This document shows positions 19,649 to 27,980 of a stretch of DNA of 64,000 nt, piece after piece. Each line of letters begins with the position of its first letter. The first letter of the stretch is position 1. The stretch comes from Deinococcus aquatilis DSM 23025 (GTDB taxonomy: Bacteria > Deinococcota > Deinococci > Deinococcales > Deinococcaceae). The notes below the pieces were generated by a model. It made no database searches and had not been told where the DNA came from. It saw only the letters and a program-made list of their open reading frames with translations. Where the stretch lies: the NCBI RefSeq assembly GCF_000378445.1, contig NZ_KB899704.1, positions 1 to 64,000 on the forward strand, read 5' to 3'. The position numbers were made by a program, and so were the translations under genes.

Positions 19649-21418
19649 ATGGGGGCATGCGCTCCCTCACCCACGCTGTGTTCTGTACTGATCGCGTCCC
19701 CAGTGGGTGCAGCGTCCATTCCGCAACTCCCGCCACCGCAGGTGGTGGTCGGTGAGGGCCGCACCTCGTCGGTGGCCCTGTCTCCAGACGGAACACTGCT
19801 GCTCAGTGGAGGCGCACGGCGTCTGCTGCGTGACCCGAGAACGGGCCGTGTCCTGCGGGCCCTCCCAGGGGAAGACTGCCTCTCCCAGGCGGTCATGTTC
19901 TCACCGGATGGCCTGCTCGCCGCAGCCAATTGCTCGGGAGTACCCGACACGATTCGGGTGTGGGATGTCGCGACGGGTGAGGTGGTGGGCCGTCACGCTT
20001 ACCCGAACTACCCGTTCGAGTTCAGCCTCAGCCGCACCGGCCAGCTGCTGAGCATCAATGAGGGAACCGTCTCCGCCGTAGCTGCCCGCGGAGAAGCACC
20101 GCCCGTCGTCCTCAGCCGTGGAGACGCCGCAGAAGTAGGCCCGGACGGAACAACCCTTGTGGTCGTGCAGGACGGGAAGCTCCACCTGCACGACGCCGCA
20201 ACTGGCGCACGGAAGAAGACGTTTGGGGCCGCATCCGGACAGCCTGTCTTTTCGGCAGACAGCAGGTTCGTGGCCGTGAGGGCAGAGGAGGGGTGGCAGT
20301 TGGTGGACCTGCAGACCTCCCGTGTAACCCCCCTCTCCATCGGTGAGGCAGACGTGATGGCCATGTCCGCGGGTGCCCGAACGCTGCTGTTGGCGGTGGG
20401 AGACAAGGATCTAGACCCACAACTGGCCCTGCAGGAACGCGCGGGTGTTCTGAAACCGCAGTTGCTCTCACCCGCGATCAGCGCGGTGAACTTCGGGTGG
20501 CGGCAGGCAGCCTGGTCTGCGGACAGCCAACGTCTCTGGGTGGCTGGAGCCCAGGGCCTGTTCCAGGTGGACGTCAAGACCAGGCAGGCTCAGGCGGTGA
20601 AACTGACGATCTTCGGCCAGAATCAGGGCGCGGTGATCACCGCAGGAAAGCACGCCTACGTGAATCTCGACGAGGGAGCAGTGGTGGGCGTAAATCTCAC
20701 CACCGGTCAGGTGTCGGGAAGGTATGGCCAGGGTGAGCCAGCGTTGCCGGTCAGCGTGACAGACAGGGAACTGTTGACCCTGGAAGCAGGACGCCTGCTG
20801 CGGTGGGACTTCAACGGGGGTGCACCTCGCCTGCTCCTTGAGGACGTCACTGTGGCCGCAGACCGGGGAAGCACCGTGGTGGCCTTGACGAAAGACGCCC
20901 TGTACCGCTTTCAGGGCGCTTCCTGGACGCCACAGAAATGGGCGCTGCGCCAGCCTGTGCCCTACGAGTGGATCTCACTGAATACAGGGGCAGATCGACT
21001 TCTCGCGGGCTACGTGGGAATAGAAGGCGCTGCGACCGATTTCATCAACCTGAGCGGTGAACAGCCGCGCGTCAACCTCCTGTCTGAAGAGGGCACCCCC
21101 GCACGTCTGTCTCCGGACGGCACACGCGCCGCCTGGCTCCAGCCTGACAGAGTGATCTTGACCGACGTGGCGAGTGGCAAGGTGTTGTGGTCGGCCTCCG
21201 GCCCGCCCCGGGCAGGAACGTTCACGCCAGACGGGACACACCTGGTGATCACGCGTTACAACGGCACCGTGGTCATCCACGAAGTGACGTCAGGCCGCGT
21301 CGTGCAGACCCTCGCTGGGAATGGGGGTTGGGCGGACTCCCTGGCGTTCACTGGGGACGGTCAGCTCGTGACGCTCGGTGTCGAGGGGACTGTGCGCGTG
21401 TGGAAGCTCGAGCGCTGA
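19649..21418 (+). CDS. WD40-like beta-propeller protein, probably exported
   Basis: The frame encodes many blade-like repeats with motifs such as VALSPDGTLLLSGG, VMFSPDGLLAAAN, RVWDVATGEVVG, ARLSPDGTRAAWL and VRVWKLER, spread over about 550 residues; two seven-bladed propellers would fit. Such proteins usually act as binding scaffolds. The N-terminus looks like a short signal peptide (VLIASPVGAASIP) but lacks a clear start: the ATG at 19649 gives a poor leader, and a better leader (MRSLTHAV...) begins at 19657 in another frame. A small indel at the 5' end is possible. The gene starts 65 bp after the IS5 element. Confidence 0.75.
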   Translation: MGACAPSPTLCSVLIASPVGAASIPQLPPPQVVVGEGRTSSVALSPDGTLLLSGGARRLLRDPRTGRVLRALPGEDCLSQAVMFSPDGLLAAANCSGVPDTIRVWDVATGEVVGRHAYPNYPFEFSLSRTGQLLSINEGTVSAVAARGEAPPVVLSRGDAAEVGPDGTTLVVVQDGKLHLHDAATGARKKTFGAASGQPVFSADSRFVAVRAEEGWQLVDLQTSRVTPLSIGEADVMAMSAGARTLLLAVGDKDLDPQLALQERAGVLKPQLLSPAISAVNFGWRQAAWSADSQRLWVAGAQGLFQVDVKTRQAQAVKLTIFGQNQGAVITAGKHAYVNLDEGAVVGVNLTTGQVSGRYGQGEPALPVSVTDRELLTLEAGRLLRWDFNGGAPRLLLEDVTVAADRGSTVVALTKDALYRFQGASWTPQKWALRQPVPYEWISLNTGADRLLAGYVGIEGAATDFINLSGEQPRVNLLSEEGTPARLSPDGTRAAWLQPDRVILTDVASGKVLWSASGPPRAGTFTPDGTHLVITRYNGTVVIHEVTSGRVVQTLAGNGGWADSLAFTGDGQLVTLGVEGTVRVWKLER

Positions 21419-21642
21419 GCGCACGTGACCGAAGCTCTCCCCCTCGGAGGTTGCTGGATTTGAATCAGAAGCACCTGAAGAAAGAGGTTGTGTTCATCAC
21501 GGCCCTCCGAGGGTTGCCTGGACCTTCCTCCTGAACGGCGTGGGCTGATCTGCAGAGAGCAAGAAGATGGCTTCTTCCCAGCATCGACGGCACGGCCCAT
21601 CCAGAACGAAGACCATTGACCGAGGCAATCGGGAGGAATGGC

Positions 21643-22398
21643 TCAGAACAGGCTGGGCTGAGAAGTACGTTTCTCCACCAACGGCAAGGCGTTCACTTCC
21701 ACAAACTCCAATCCCCGTCCTTCTAGCTCTTTACGCGCAGGTCCCGTGATCGACGGCGCCGCTAGAATCCCCCGCACCACCCCGGTACCCACCACCCGCT
21801 GCACGGACGCGACATACCGCCCCAGCTGAGAGACCGCGTCCTGCGTCGCCCGGCCACGCTTCAGCTCCACGACCACGAAGCGCCCCTGAGCATCCTGCGC
21901 GTAGAGATCAATACCGCCAGATTCCACCAACAGCTCCCGGTTGAGCACCCGCAGGCCCGGCTCGATGAGCTCCGGGTGCGCCGCCAGAGTCTCCTGCATT
22001 TGGGCTTCCGAGCCGGTGAGCAGAAAGCCTGCTTCCTCATTGAGCTCCAGTGCCTGCGCCATCTGAACCTCTAAGAACGTGACCCGCACCAATTCCACCG
22101 GACTGCGGCGTGAGGCCAGGAGCACACACTGCTCTTCCTCCAACACCGCCGTGATCTCGTCGGTCTTCGGCTGCCAGTTCATCGGCTTCACGCCTTTCGG
22201 GGTATGAATCTGCAAGCTGCCATCCCGCTTGATCATCACCAGGTACGACCCCACCTCGGCCGTACTGGCCGCCCGTCCGTGGTAACTCACTTCTGCCAAG
22301 CCGCCCACTTGCACCAGACAGTCTCGGGGGCGCAGGGCCCGCATCAGGAACGCCCGCAGGTCCACAGGAGTTGGGGAGAGCAGTTGTTCACGGAGCAT
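21643..22398 (-). CDS. nucS: Mismatch endonuclease NucS/EndoMS
   Basis: This 251-residue nuclease cuts both strands at mismatches in a non-canonical repair pathway of archaea and actinobacteria. The N-terminal beta-sandwich DNA-binding domain (DCLVQVGGLAEVSYHGRA; SLQIHTPKGVKPMNWQP) is followed by a RecB-like nuclease domain with SGGIDLYAQD and VVVELKRGRATQDAVSQLGRYV (Asp, Glu-x-Lys and Gln catalytic residues). The last residues QPSLF fit the clamp-binding pentapeptide. The start at 22398 has TATGCT 6 nt upstream (leaderless). It is convergent with the propeller gene. Confidence 0.93.
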   Translation of the reverse strand: MLREQLLSPTPVDLRAFLMRALRPRDCLVQVGGLAEVSYHGRAASTAEVGSYLVMIKRDGSLQIHTPKGVKPMNWQPKTDEITAVLEEEQCVLLASRRSPVELVRVTFLEVQMAQALELNEEAGFLLTGSEAQMQETLAAHPELIEPGLRVLNRELLVESGGIDLYAQDAQGRFVVVELKRGRATQDAVSQLGRYVASVQRVVGTGVVRGILAAPSITGPARKELEGRGLEFVEVNALPLVEKRTSQPSLF

Positions 22399-22548
22399 AC
22401 CCGCAGCATAGCTGACCGTTGACGCGCGGCAGTCAGCGCGCTCAGTCATCCCACCTGCCCACCCCTCAATTCGTAGAGAAGGTGTACCAGCGTTCAGCCA
22501 CCCTTCTTAACGCTGTTCCCTCATTTGTCTGGCACACTGGGCCTCTCC

Positions 22549-23139
22549 ATGATGACCCTCTTCCTCACTCTTCAAGAGCTCAATACCCGGGGGTGGACCC
22601 TGGCGATGATCCGGACGCTCCTGGACCCCCATGATCACGAGCGCCAGACCAACAAACTGGGCCACCAGAGAACCCGGCCCAGCAAGCTGTACCTCGAGAC
22701 TCGCGTGCTGCAAGTGGAGGCCACCGAAGCGTTTGCCCAGGCCCGTGAGCGTGCGAGCGTTCACCAGGCAACAATGGTCAGGGCGCATCAAACCCGTCAA
22801 GCTCGGGACCGCACACTCGTGGAACGCTACGAGTCGCTTGCCCTCCCCTCAGTACGGGTATTCCCCTCCATCCTCAAGGGAACCCCTTCTCCCCGACAGG
22901 ACCTGTGGCAACTTCATCTGCAGGAGTTTTACCTCTGGCAGGCAGAGCAGGACCATCTGATCCTCGGGGTCTCGCAGGCCACGCGCAAGGCGGCACGACG
23001 CCGGATGCTTGAGCGGTACCAGACGGCGGTGGATCGAGCCTACGGCTGGCCCAACGAGCGGGCTGAAGTCCCAGCAAGGCTTATTCCTGTACGGAAGGCT
23101 GACACCAGAACTGTAACCGGCGCTGTGCCATCCCCGTGA
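22549..23139 (+). CDS. Hypothetical protein with an N-terminal helix-turn-helix-like motif
   Basis: This 196-residue basic protein begins LTLQELNTRGWTLAMIRTLL followed by DPHDHERQTNKLG and SKLYLETRVLQVEATEAF. The pattern (helix, RGWT turn, helix, loop, LY, helix) looks like a MerR-type winged helix used by small proteins of unknown role. The remaining part is helical with many Arg, Gln and Glu. Neither of the adjacent ATGs at 22549 and 22552 has a ribosome site. No partner gene is recognised. Confidence 0.6.
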   Translation: MMTLFLTLQELNTRGWTLAMIRTLLDPHDHERQTNKLGHQRTRPSKLYLETRVLQVEATEAFAQARERASVHQATMVRAHQTRQARDRTLVERYESLALPSVRVFPSILKGTPSPRQDLWQLHLQEFYLWQAEQDHLILGVSQATRKAARRRMLERYQTAVDRAYGWPNERAEVPARLIPVRKADTRTVTGAVPSP

Positions 23140-23428
23140 CCCAGACCCGCGCACGGAGCCCAGAGCGAGGCCATGCCTGATGGTGGGTCTCCAGGTCCCG
23201 TAGAATTGCCTCGACGGCCCCTTCAGAATCGACTACCTGCGCCCGCTCCGCGAGGGCGAACAGCAGCGGGGAAAACACCTGAAAACAGCTCTGCAAGGCT
23301 TCAGGCTCCCCCGTCCGAAGCCGGAGAGGCCGTCCGTCGCCAGGGAAGAGGGAGCCGGGTTCATCTCCGCAGTGTGAACCTGGGTCAGCCAGCTCAGGAT
23401 TGCCTTCCTTGGGTAAGAGCTCATCCAT
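23081..23428 (-). CDS. Doubtful hypothetical ORF
   Basis: An open frame of 115 codons from an ATG at 23428 overlaps the end of the upstream gene tail to tail by 59 nt. The second half (SPLLFALAERAQVVDSEGAVEAILRDL) has a protein-like helical pattern. No family or start signal supports it. Confidence 0.25.
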   Translation of the reverse strand: MDELLPKEGNPELADPGSHCGDEPGSLFPGDGRPLRLRTGEPEALQSCFQVFSPLLFALAERAQVVDSEGAVEAILRDLETHHQAWPRSGLRARVWVTGMAQRRLQFWCQPSVQE

Positions 23429-23549
23429 TGGGAAACAAAGGTGACGCTCTCCCATGGGTGTTTTCCTCTGGACTGAACCCGTACTGTTTTATCTTTTCTC
23501 TTATTTGCCTGCCTTGGACCACACCTCGGCGGGTGGAGGACGGCTCTCC

Positions 23550-23756
23550 ATGCCCAAAGACAGAATCCTGACCTACCACCAAACCCATCCCCCTGACCTC
23601 GCCACCATCGACGACCTGAAAGTCGAAGGCCTGCAACCTGCTGACAGTCAGGCGGTGGCCGCGCTGTTCAGGGTGCGAAATGATGACCATGAATGGCTTA
23701 CCGGCCTGTTCCGGCGAGCAGACGCAGTCCCCCTGCAGGTCAAGGAACAGGCATGA
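23550..23756 (+). CDS. Small hypothetical protein (68 aa)
   Basis: The ATG at 23550 follows GGTGGAGG. The product is polar, with a compact helical second half (SQAVAALFRVRNDDHEWLTG). Its stop overlaps the ATG of the next, broken gene (ATGA), so the two formed a coupled pair. No family is recognised. Confidence 0.5.
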   Translation: MPKDRILTYHQTHPPDLATIDDLKVEGLQPADSQAVAALFRVRNDDHEWLTGLFRRADAVPLQVKEQA

Positions 23757-24043
23757 GCCTTCCTCTGCACGAGGAGATTCCGGAAAGGCTCAAGCACTCC
23801 AGTCGTCTCAAGCCGTTGGGCTTGACCCCAGTGGACGACCGGTCGCCAGCGACCGGTACCGCACCGGACTGTGGTAGGAGCAGTGCGACTTGTGGAAGCA
23901 GAGCGGACCGCGCTAGGACTCAAGGCTGAGAAAACCCGCAAGACCGAGTGGCCGCCCAGAAAAGCGCAGCGTATGCCAAAGCGGACTGTGACGCCCTGAG
24001 GCTATTTCAAAACGGAGTGAATGCCGCTCAGCAACGCTTTTAG
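23753..24043 (+). pseudogene. Small helical hypothetical gene, twice frameshifted
   Basis: The ATG overlaps the upstream stop. The first frame (SLPLHEEIPERLKHSSRLK) loses sense near 23870. A coding-like helical stretch (AVRLVEAERTALGLKAEK) continues in a second frame, and DRVAAQKSAAYAKADCDAL to the TAG at 24041 in a third. Joined, they give roughly 95 residues of mostly helix. Function is unknown; the reconstruction is inference. Confidence 0.4.
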
Positions 24044-24448
24044 GCGCGGCACATATTACTCCGAACGGGCATCTGAACACCTAAAACCGCAAGCTTGACA
24101 GGTGAGGTTATTGGGACACCACTGGTAAACCGGGGTGGCGCGGTGCAGTTTCACAGCAGGTGTGGGCTAGGACTCCAGTAGAGCCGGACGCCTGGGCGGA
24201 CGGCACTGACCCACCACGGCACTGAAAGATGGATGTGTATGGTGTGCAGTAGATTCAGTGGTCGGACGATCACAACAGTTGGAGCTAAGCGCTACTGCGC
24301 TTGGCTTTTCGAGGAGAGTGATGTGGCGCTGGTCGTCGCCACCCACCGGGCGCTTGGTGGAACCTAGACACTGGCATGCTTGGTCACCACTTTGCCAAAA
24401 GACTGGTGGAGTGGCCGGGAGGTGAGGCTGAGTTCCTAGGGGTCACTT
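24044..24448. other. Gene-free stretch
   Basis: No gene, repeat or IS fragment was recognised in about 400 bp. Confidence 0.35.
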
Positions 24449-25078
24449 TTAAACACTTCCCGTCTTTCTGTTGGGATCAAGCACAGCTTTAGACTGTGAG
24501 GAGCCGATCTGCCGCAGAAAAATGGTCAAGATGACAATGGCAGCCACCGCCAAAAATTCGCTTTGCCAATTTTGAAATGATTCAAACCAGAAGTCCGGTT
24601 GGTGCAGGAATGCTATCAGGCTCTCGGCTCCCTGGCCTCTGGCCTGTTGTTCAAGAGTATAGGTTTCCCAAGAAGTGAACAGATGGATGATCAAGGCCCC
24701 TGCAAACATTCCGAGTAGAGCCATCGAGAGACTGTTGCGTCGCCAGAACCCTGGGGGAATGGAGTCCACCTGGTGTTTTTCTGCTTTCGTCTGCTCATCA
24801 GGGAAGGGGTTGGACTCTGCTGAGCCACGTTGACGCAGGTAGATGGTCAGGATGACGTAGGCGGCCATCTGCAAGAATTCACTCTCCCAGTTCTCAGCAG
24901 TAGTCGACCAGAAGTGGGCGGTGGTCAGATAGCGCGGCCACGTCAGGACCTGCTGCCGCACTTGCTCCAATTCTCCGTTATAAACAGCCCAGCCCGTCAG
25001 GGCCTGCGCCAGCCAGAACACTGCAAACAGCGCAATGAGCACCACAGAAAGGGCGTTGTCCGTCCAAAATCGCTTCAT
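24449..25078 (-). CDS. DUF6766 family membrane protein
   Basis: This 209-residue protein has four membrane segments arranged as two similar halves. Each half has the pattern NALSVVLIALF ... TGW ... FWSTTAENWESEFLQMAAYVILTIYLRQRGSAES, repeated as NSLSMALLGMF ... NWQSEFLAVAAIVILTIFLRQIGSSQS. These W-E/Q-SEFL and LRQxGS blocks define DUF6766, of unknown function. The start at 25078 (MKRFWTDN) has TATAAC 6 nt upstream, implying a leaderless message. It is monocistronic. Confidence 0.85.
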   Translation of the reverse strand: MKRFWTDNALSVVLIALFAVFWLAQALTGWAVYNGELEQVRQQVLTWPRYLTTAHFWSTTAENWESEFLQMAAYVILTIYLRQRGSAESNPFPDEQTKAEKHQVDSIPPGFWRRNSLSMALLGMFAGALIIHLFTSWETYTLEQQARGQGAESLIAFLHQPDFWFESFQNWQSEFLAVAAIVILTIFLRQIGSSQSKAVLDPNRKTGSV

Positions 25079-25339
25079 GGTAAGGTTATACCGGATGAGG
25101 TAAACTGGGAAGTCCCCCAGTCGCATCACCCCTGACCCCTGTGGCTGGTTGACCTTGGCCGATTGGAGGAGATATGGAGCTGATGGTTCTGCTGTCAGCT
25201 CCCGCTTAGATTGGATTGAGCGTGGGATGCTGAGGCTCTTGGACCTGGAGATAAACAGAGACGAGACAATGACAGCCCCCACCTGCCAGCTCTGTCCCAT
25301 GAACTGAGATTCAACCAATGACCGGATCCCACGCGCCAC

Positions 25340-26104
25340 TCAGTACAGGGCGGCAGGATTGAGCGGCTGCCCATTGCGCGAAACTCGGTAATCGACATGC
25401 GGCCCAGTGCTGTTTCCCGTGCTGCCGACTCGCGCAATCACGTCTCCCGTGTTAATCCGTGCTCCCAGACGGGCGAGATTGACACTGTTGTGGCTGTAGC
25501 GGGTCGTCAGGCCGTTGCCGTGATCCACCACAACTGTCCAGCCCCACCCGGTGCGGCTATCAAACCGGCTCTCAATGACCACACCGCCCAGGGCCGCCCG
25601 AATCCGGGTGCCCATGGGAGCAGCCAGGTCCAGACCTTCATGACCCCCCCGATAAGGCGTGGTCACGCGCCCCTGCACCGGCAAGACGGAAGTCACCCGA
25701 ATCCCCACCGTACGCACGCTGACGGAGGATGAAGCGGAGCGCGCCACCACTGCACCAGGGAGTTGCAGCCGCTGACCAATCTGCAGGGCACGCTGGGGAT
25801 TGATTCCTGGGTTGGCTTTCAGCAACGCGGTGACCGTAAGGCCCCGCCGTTTGGCCACACCACTTAAGGTGTCACCTGCCTGGACAACCACGCTCCTGGC
25901 TGTAGGACTCGGCACCTGCAGCACCGTGCCAACCTGCAATTTATTGGGATTCAGCCCAGGATTCACGGCCATGAAGGCTTGCGGCGTGCTGCCCGCCCGC
26001 ACCGCCATGCGGGTCAGTGTGTCTCCCGGCTGTACCCGGACAGTCATGGCTCCAGCAAGAGAAAGGGCGGCAAGGAGGAGAGGCGTGAAGGCGCGAATAA
26101 ACAT
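25340..26104 (-). CDS. M23 family metallopeptidase with two LysM domains
   Basis: This 254-residue exported protein has a signal peptide (residues 1-20), two LysM peptidoglycan-binding domains (VQPGDTLTRMAVRAG and VQAGDTLSGVAKRRG, about 22-66 and 70-115) and a lysostaphin-like M23 domain from about 150. Zinc ligands are seen in GGHEGLDLAAP (HxxxD), and RYSHNS is in place of the usual YAHLS. The last motif, normally HxH, is GPHVDYRV, so the second His is Asp. Activity may be altered or lost; the protein could instead act as a regulator of another amidase. Confidence 0.9.
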   Translation of the reverse strand: MFIRAFTPLLLAALSLAGAMTVRVQPGDTLTRMAVRAGSTPQAFMAVNPGLNPNKLQVGTVLQVPSPTARSVVVQAGDTLSGVAKRRGLTVTALLKANPGINPQRALQIGQRLQLPGAVVARSASSSVSVRTVGIRVTSVLPVQGRVTTPYRGGHEGLDLAAPMGTRIRAALGGVVIESRFDSRTGWGWTVVVDHGNGLTTRYSHNSVNLARLGARINTGDVIARVGSTGNSTGPHVDYRVSRNGQPLNPAALY

Positions 26105-26590
26105 GAATGCCGCCAAGCTATCAAGAGTTTGTAAAGGTCTGATGAATGAAGCGAACTAGAGATGAGCTGTAGATCCATAGCTGGTGTGAACATGGAGGAG
26201 CGCTTCAAAACCCAACAGTCGTCAATTCTACCTGCCGCAACCTGTCAGCCATAAGGGCAGCTATCGGTGAGCGGCCAGCGGATACAGGGTGGGTCTTCCG
26301 GGAGTGATGCTAATGCGTCTGGTCAACTGAAGGTGCGGAGGAACAACACTGCTGGAAGAAGGTGTACCTCAATCTCTCTCCGCCACCTCAGGACGTGCTG
26401 TCGTTGCCCGCGCGGACTCAATACATCCTTGAGTCAGGAGCCATGCGCCTTTCTGACTCTTCGAAGCCCTGTTTGCCTGGCTGCCACAGGCAGGAACACC
26501 CCTCTTCAGTCCGGAGTGATTCTTCGCCACTGGTCGGCCAAGGTCAGGATCTCCCCGATCCGACGGGGTCCCCTGAGTTTGAATCGAACG
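26105..26590. other. Gene-free stretch
   Basis: No supported gene or repeat. Long frames here run antisense to the next gene and are not believed. Confidence 0.4.
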
Positions 26591-27094
26591 TTAAGATCTC
26601 ACCACTTCGAACGTCCCTTGCTGTGCCCGCAGGCGTCCAGCAGCGGTCAATCGGTCCGTCACTTCTTGTGCCTGCTGGGGCGTGAGGGGCGACTGTACAA
26701 GCAGATCCTGAAGGGTGAACGCGCCCCCTTTCCGGTAAGCCAAACGCAGCACCATTCGTTCAAGCTGGCCTGCGTGCAACGGCTGTACGGCGCGGCGGCC
26801 ATACAGCCACCAGACCAGGGCCGCCACCGTCAGGCCGACCAGGCAGGCCACCGGCCACCACTCCAGGGCCTGAGCGGGGGCAGCAATCTGTGCCCCCAGA
26901 GCAGCCAGCTGCCGCTGGGCTTCCCTCACCTGTTCGTCGACGGCGCCGCTGTCTGCAAAGCGCCGCACGCGCGCACGTTCACGCAAATACGCCATCACGG
27001 CTCCGGTATCGCCGCGCACATAAAACGCGCTGTACGTCAGCAGGGCGGCACTGAAACCAGCGCTGAGAGTGACCGTCCATCGGGGAAGATTCAT
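26591..27094 (-). CDS. Hypothetical protein: two membrane segments and a winged-helix-like end
   Basis: This 167-residue protein starts at the ATG at 27094 (MNLPRWTVTLSAGF). A first hydrophobic segment (8-25) is followed by a charged, coiled-coil-like part with RERARVRRFADSG and EAQRQLAALGAQ, then a second membrane segment (about 82-100). The cytoplasmic end (FTLQDLLVQSPLTPQQAQEVTDRLTAAGRL) resembles a small winged helix. The combination suggests a membrane-tethered regulator, but no family is recognised. It is divergent from the TlpA gene. Confidence 0.6.
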   Translation of the reverse strand: MNLPRWTVTLSAGFSAALLTYSAFYVRGDTGAVMAYLRERARVRRFADSGAVDEQVREAQRQLAALGAQIAAPAQALEWWPVACLVGLTVAALVWWLYGRRAVQPLHAGQLERMVLRLAYRKGGAFTLQDLLVQSPLTPQQAQEVTDRLTAAGRLRAQQGTFEVVRS

Positions 27095-27287
27095 GGTCTC
27101 ATCGTACCCCGCGTGCGTGTTCGAGATGGAGCGTTCTGGTCCTGGAAAGGCAGTTTCTACTTGGGTGAACGGTCGTTGCGAAGAAGTGGGGCGGCCCTTC
27201 CAGCTGTTGAACATCTGCTAATCTACTCAGGTATGGTTGCCAGGAATCGCTGAGCCACCAGGTTCTCAGGATTAGAAAGGATGCCGG

Positions 27288-27863
27288 ATGACTCAACCGC
27301 CCCCCATCAACTCTGCCCCCCACGCCCGCCCGCGCAGGTGGTGGCTGCCCCCCGCGCTGGCACTGGGTGTCACCGGCATGCTGGCCGCCGCTCTCCTCAA
27401 TCCTGCCCGCAATGCCACAATTGGGGGGCCATTGGTCGGCCGGGAGGCCCCCGTCTTTACCCTATCCACGTTGGACGGCACGGAGCTGGCGCTTCAGACC
27501 TTTCGGGGACGTCCCATGGTCTTAAATTTCTGGGCGTCCTGGTGCCTGCCGTGCCGACAAGAAGCCCCCCTGTTCCGTGAGCTCGCTGCGCGGCCCTCCG
27601 GCGAGCCGGGGCTGGTTCTCTTGGGCATCCTGTTTCAGGAACCGAGCGATGCCGCGGCCCGCAACTTCATTCGCGACTATGCCCTCGCTTACCCGAGTGT
27701 GCGTGATCCCAACAGCAAAACGGCCATCAATTACGGGGTGAGTGGTATTCCGGAAACCTTTTTCATTGACACACAGGGCGTCGTACAGTTCGTGGATCGT
27801 GGCGGTCTCACTCGGGAACGCTTGAATGCTGGTCTGAAGAAAATTGGGGTACCCCCATTATGA
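27288..27863 (+). CDS. TlpA/ResA/DsbE-like thiol-disulfide oxidoreductase
   Basis: This 191-residue protein has an N-terminal membrane anchor (about 18-38) and a thioredoxin domain outside the membrane with the active site WCLPC (C86, C89) and the cis-Pro loop GIPETFFID. It belongs to the ResA/CcmG group, which reduces disulfides, for example in apocytochrome c. AAAGGA lies 6 nt before the ATG. It is followed 117 nt later by lnt. Confidence 0.93.
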   Translation: MTQPPPINSAPHARPRRWWLPPALALGVTGMLAAALLNPARNATIGGPLVGREAPVFTLSTLDGTELALQTFRGRPMVLNFWASWCLPCRQEAPLFRELAARPSGEPGLVLLGILFQEPSDAAARNFIRDYALAYPSVRDPNSKTAINYGVSGIPETFFIDTQGVVQFVDRGGLTRERLNAGLKKIGVPPL

Positions 27864-27980
27864 GCGCGCAGCAACCTGGAAGGATGGTCTGGCACGTCCC
27901 CTACAGGCAGTGTTGCTCTTGGCGGCGCCCTGGGTGGGGGGCTGGATGGGAGGGCTGTTGAGCTCAACAGCCCCAACCCG

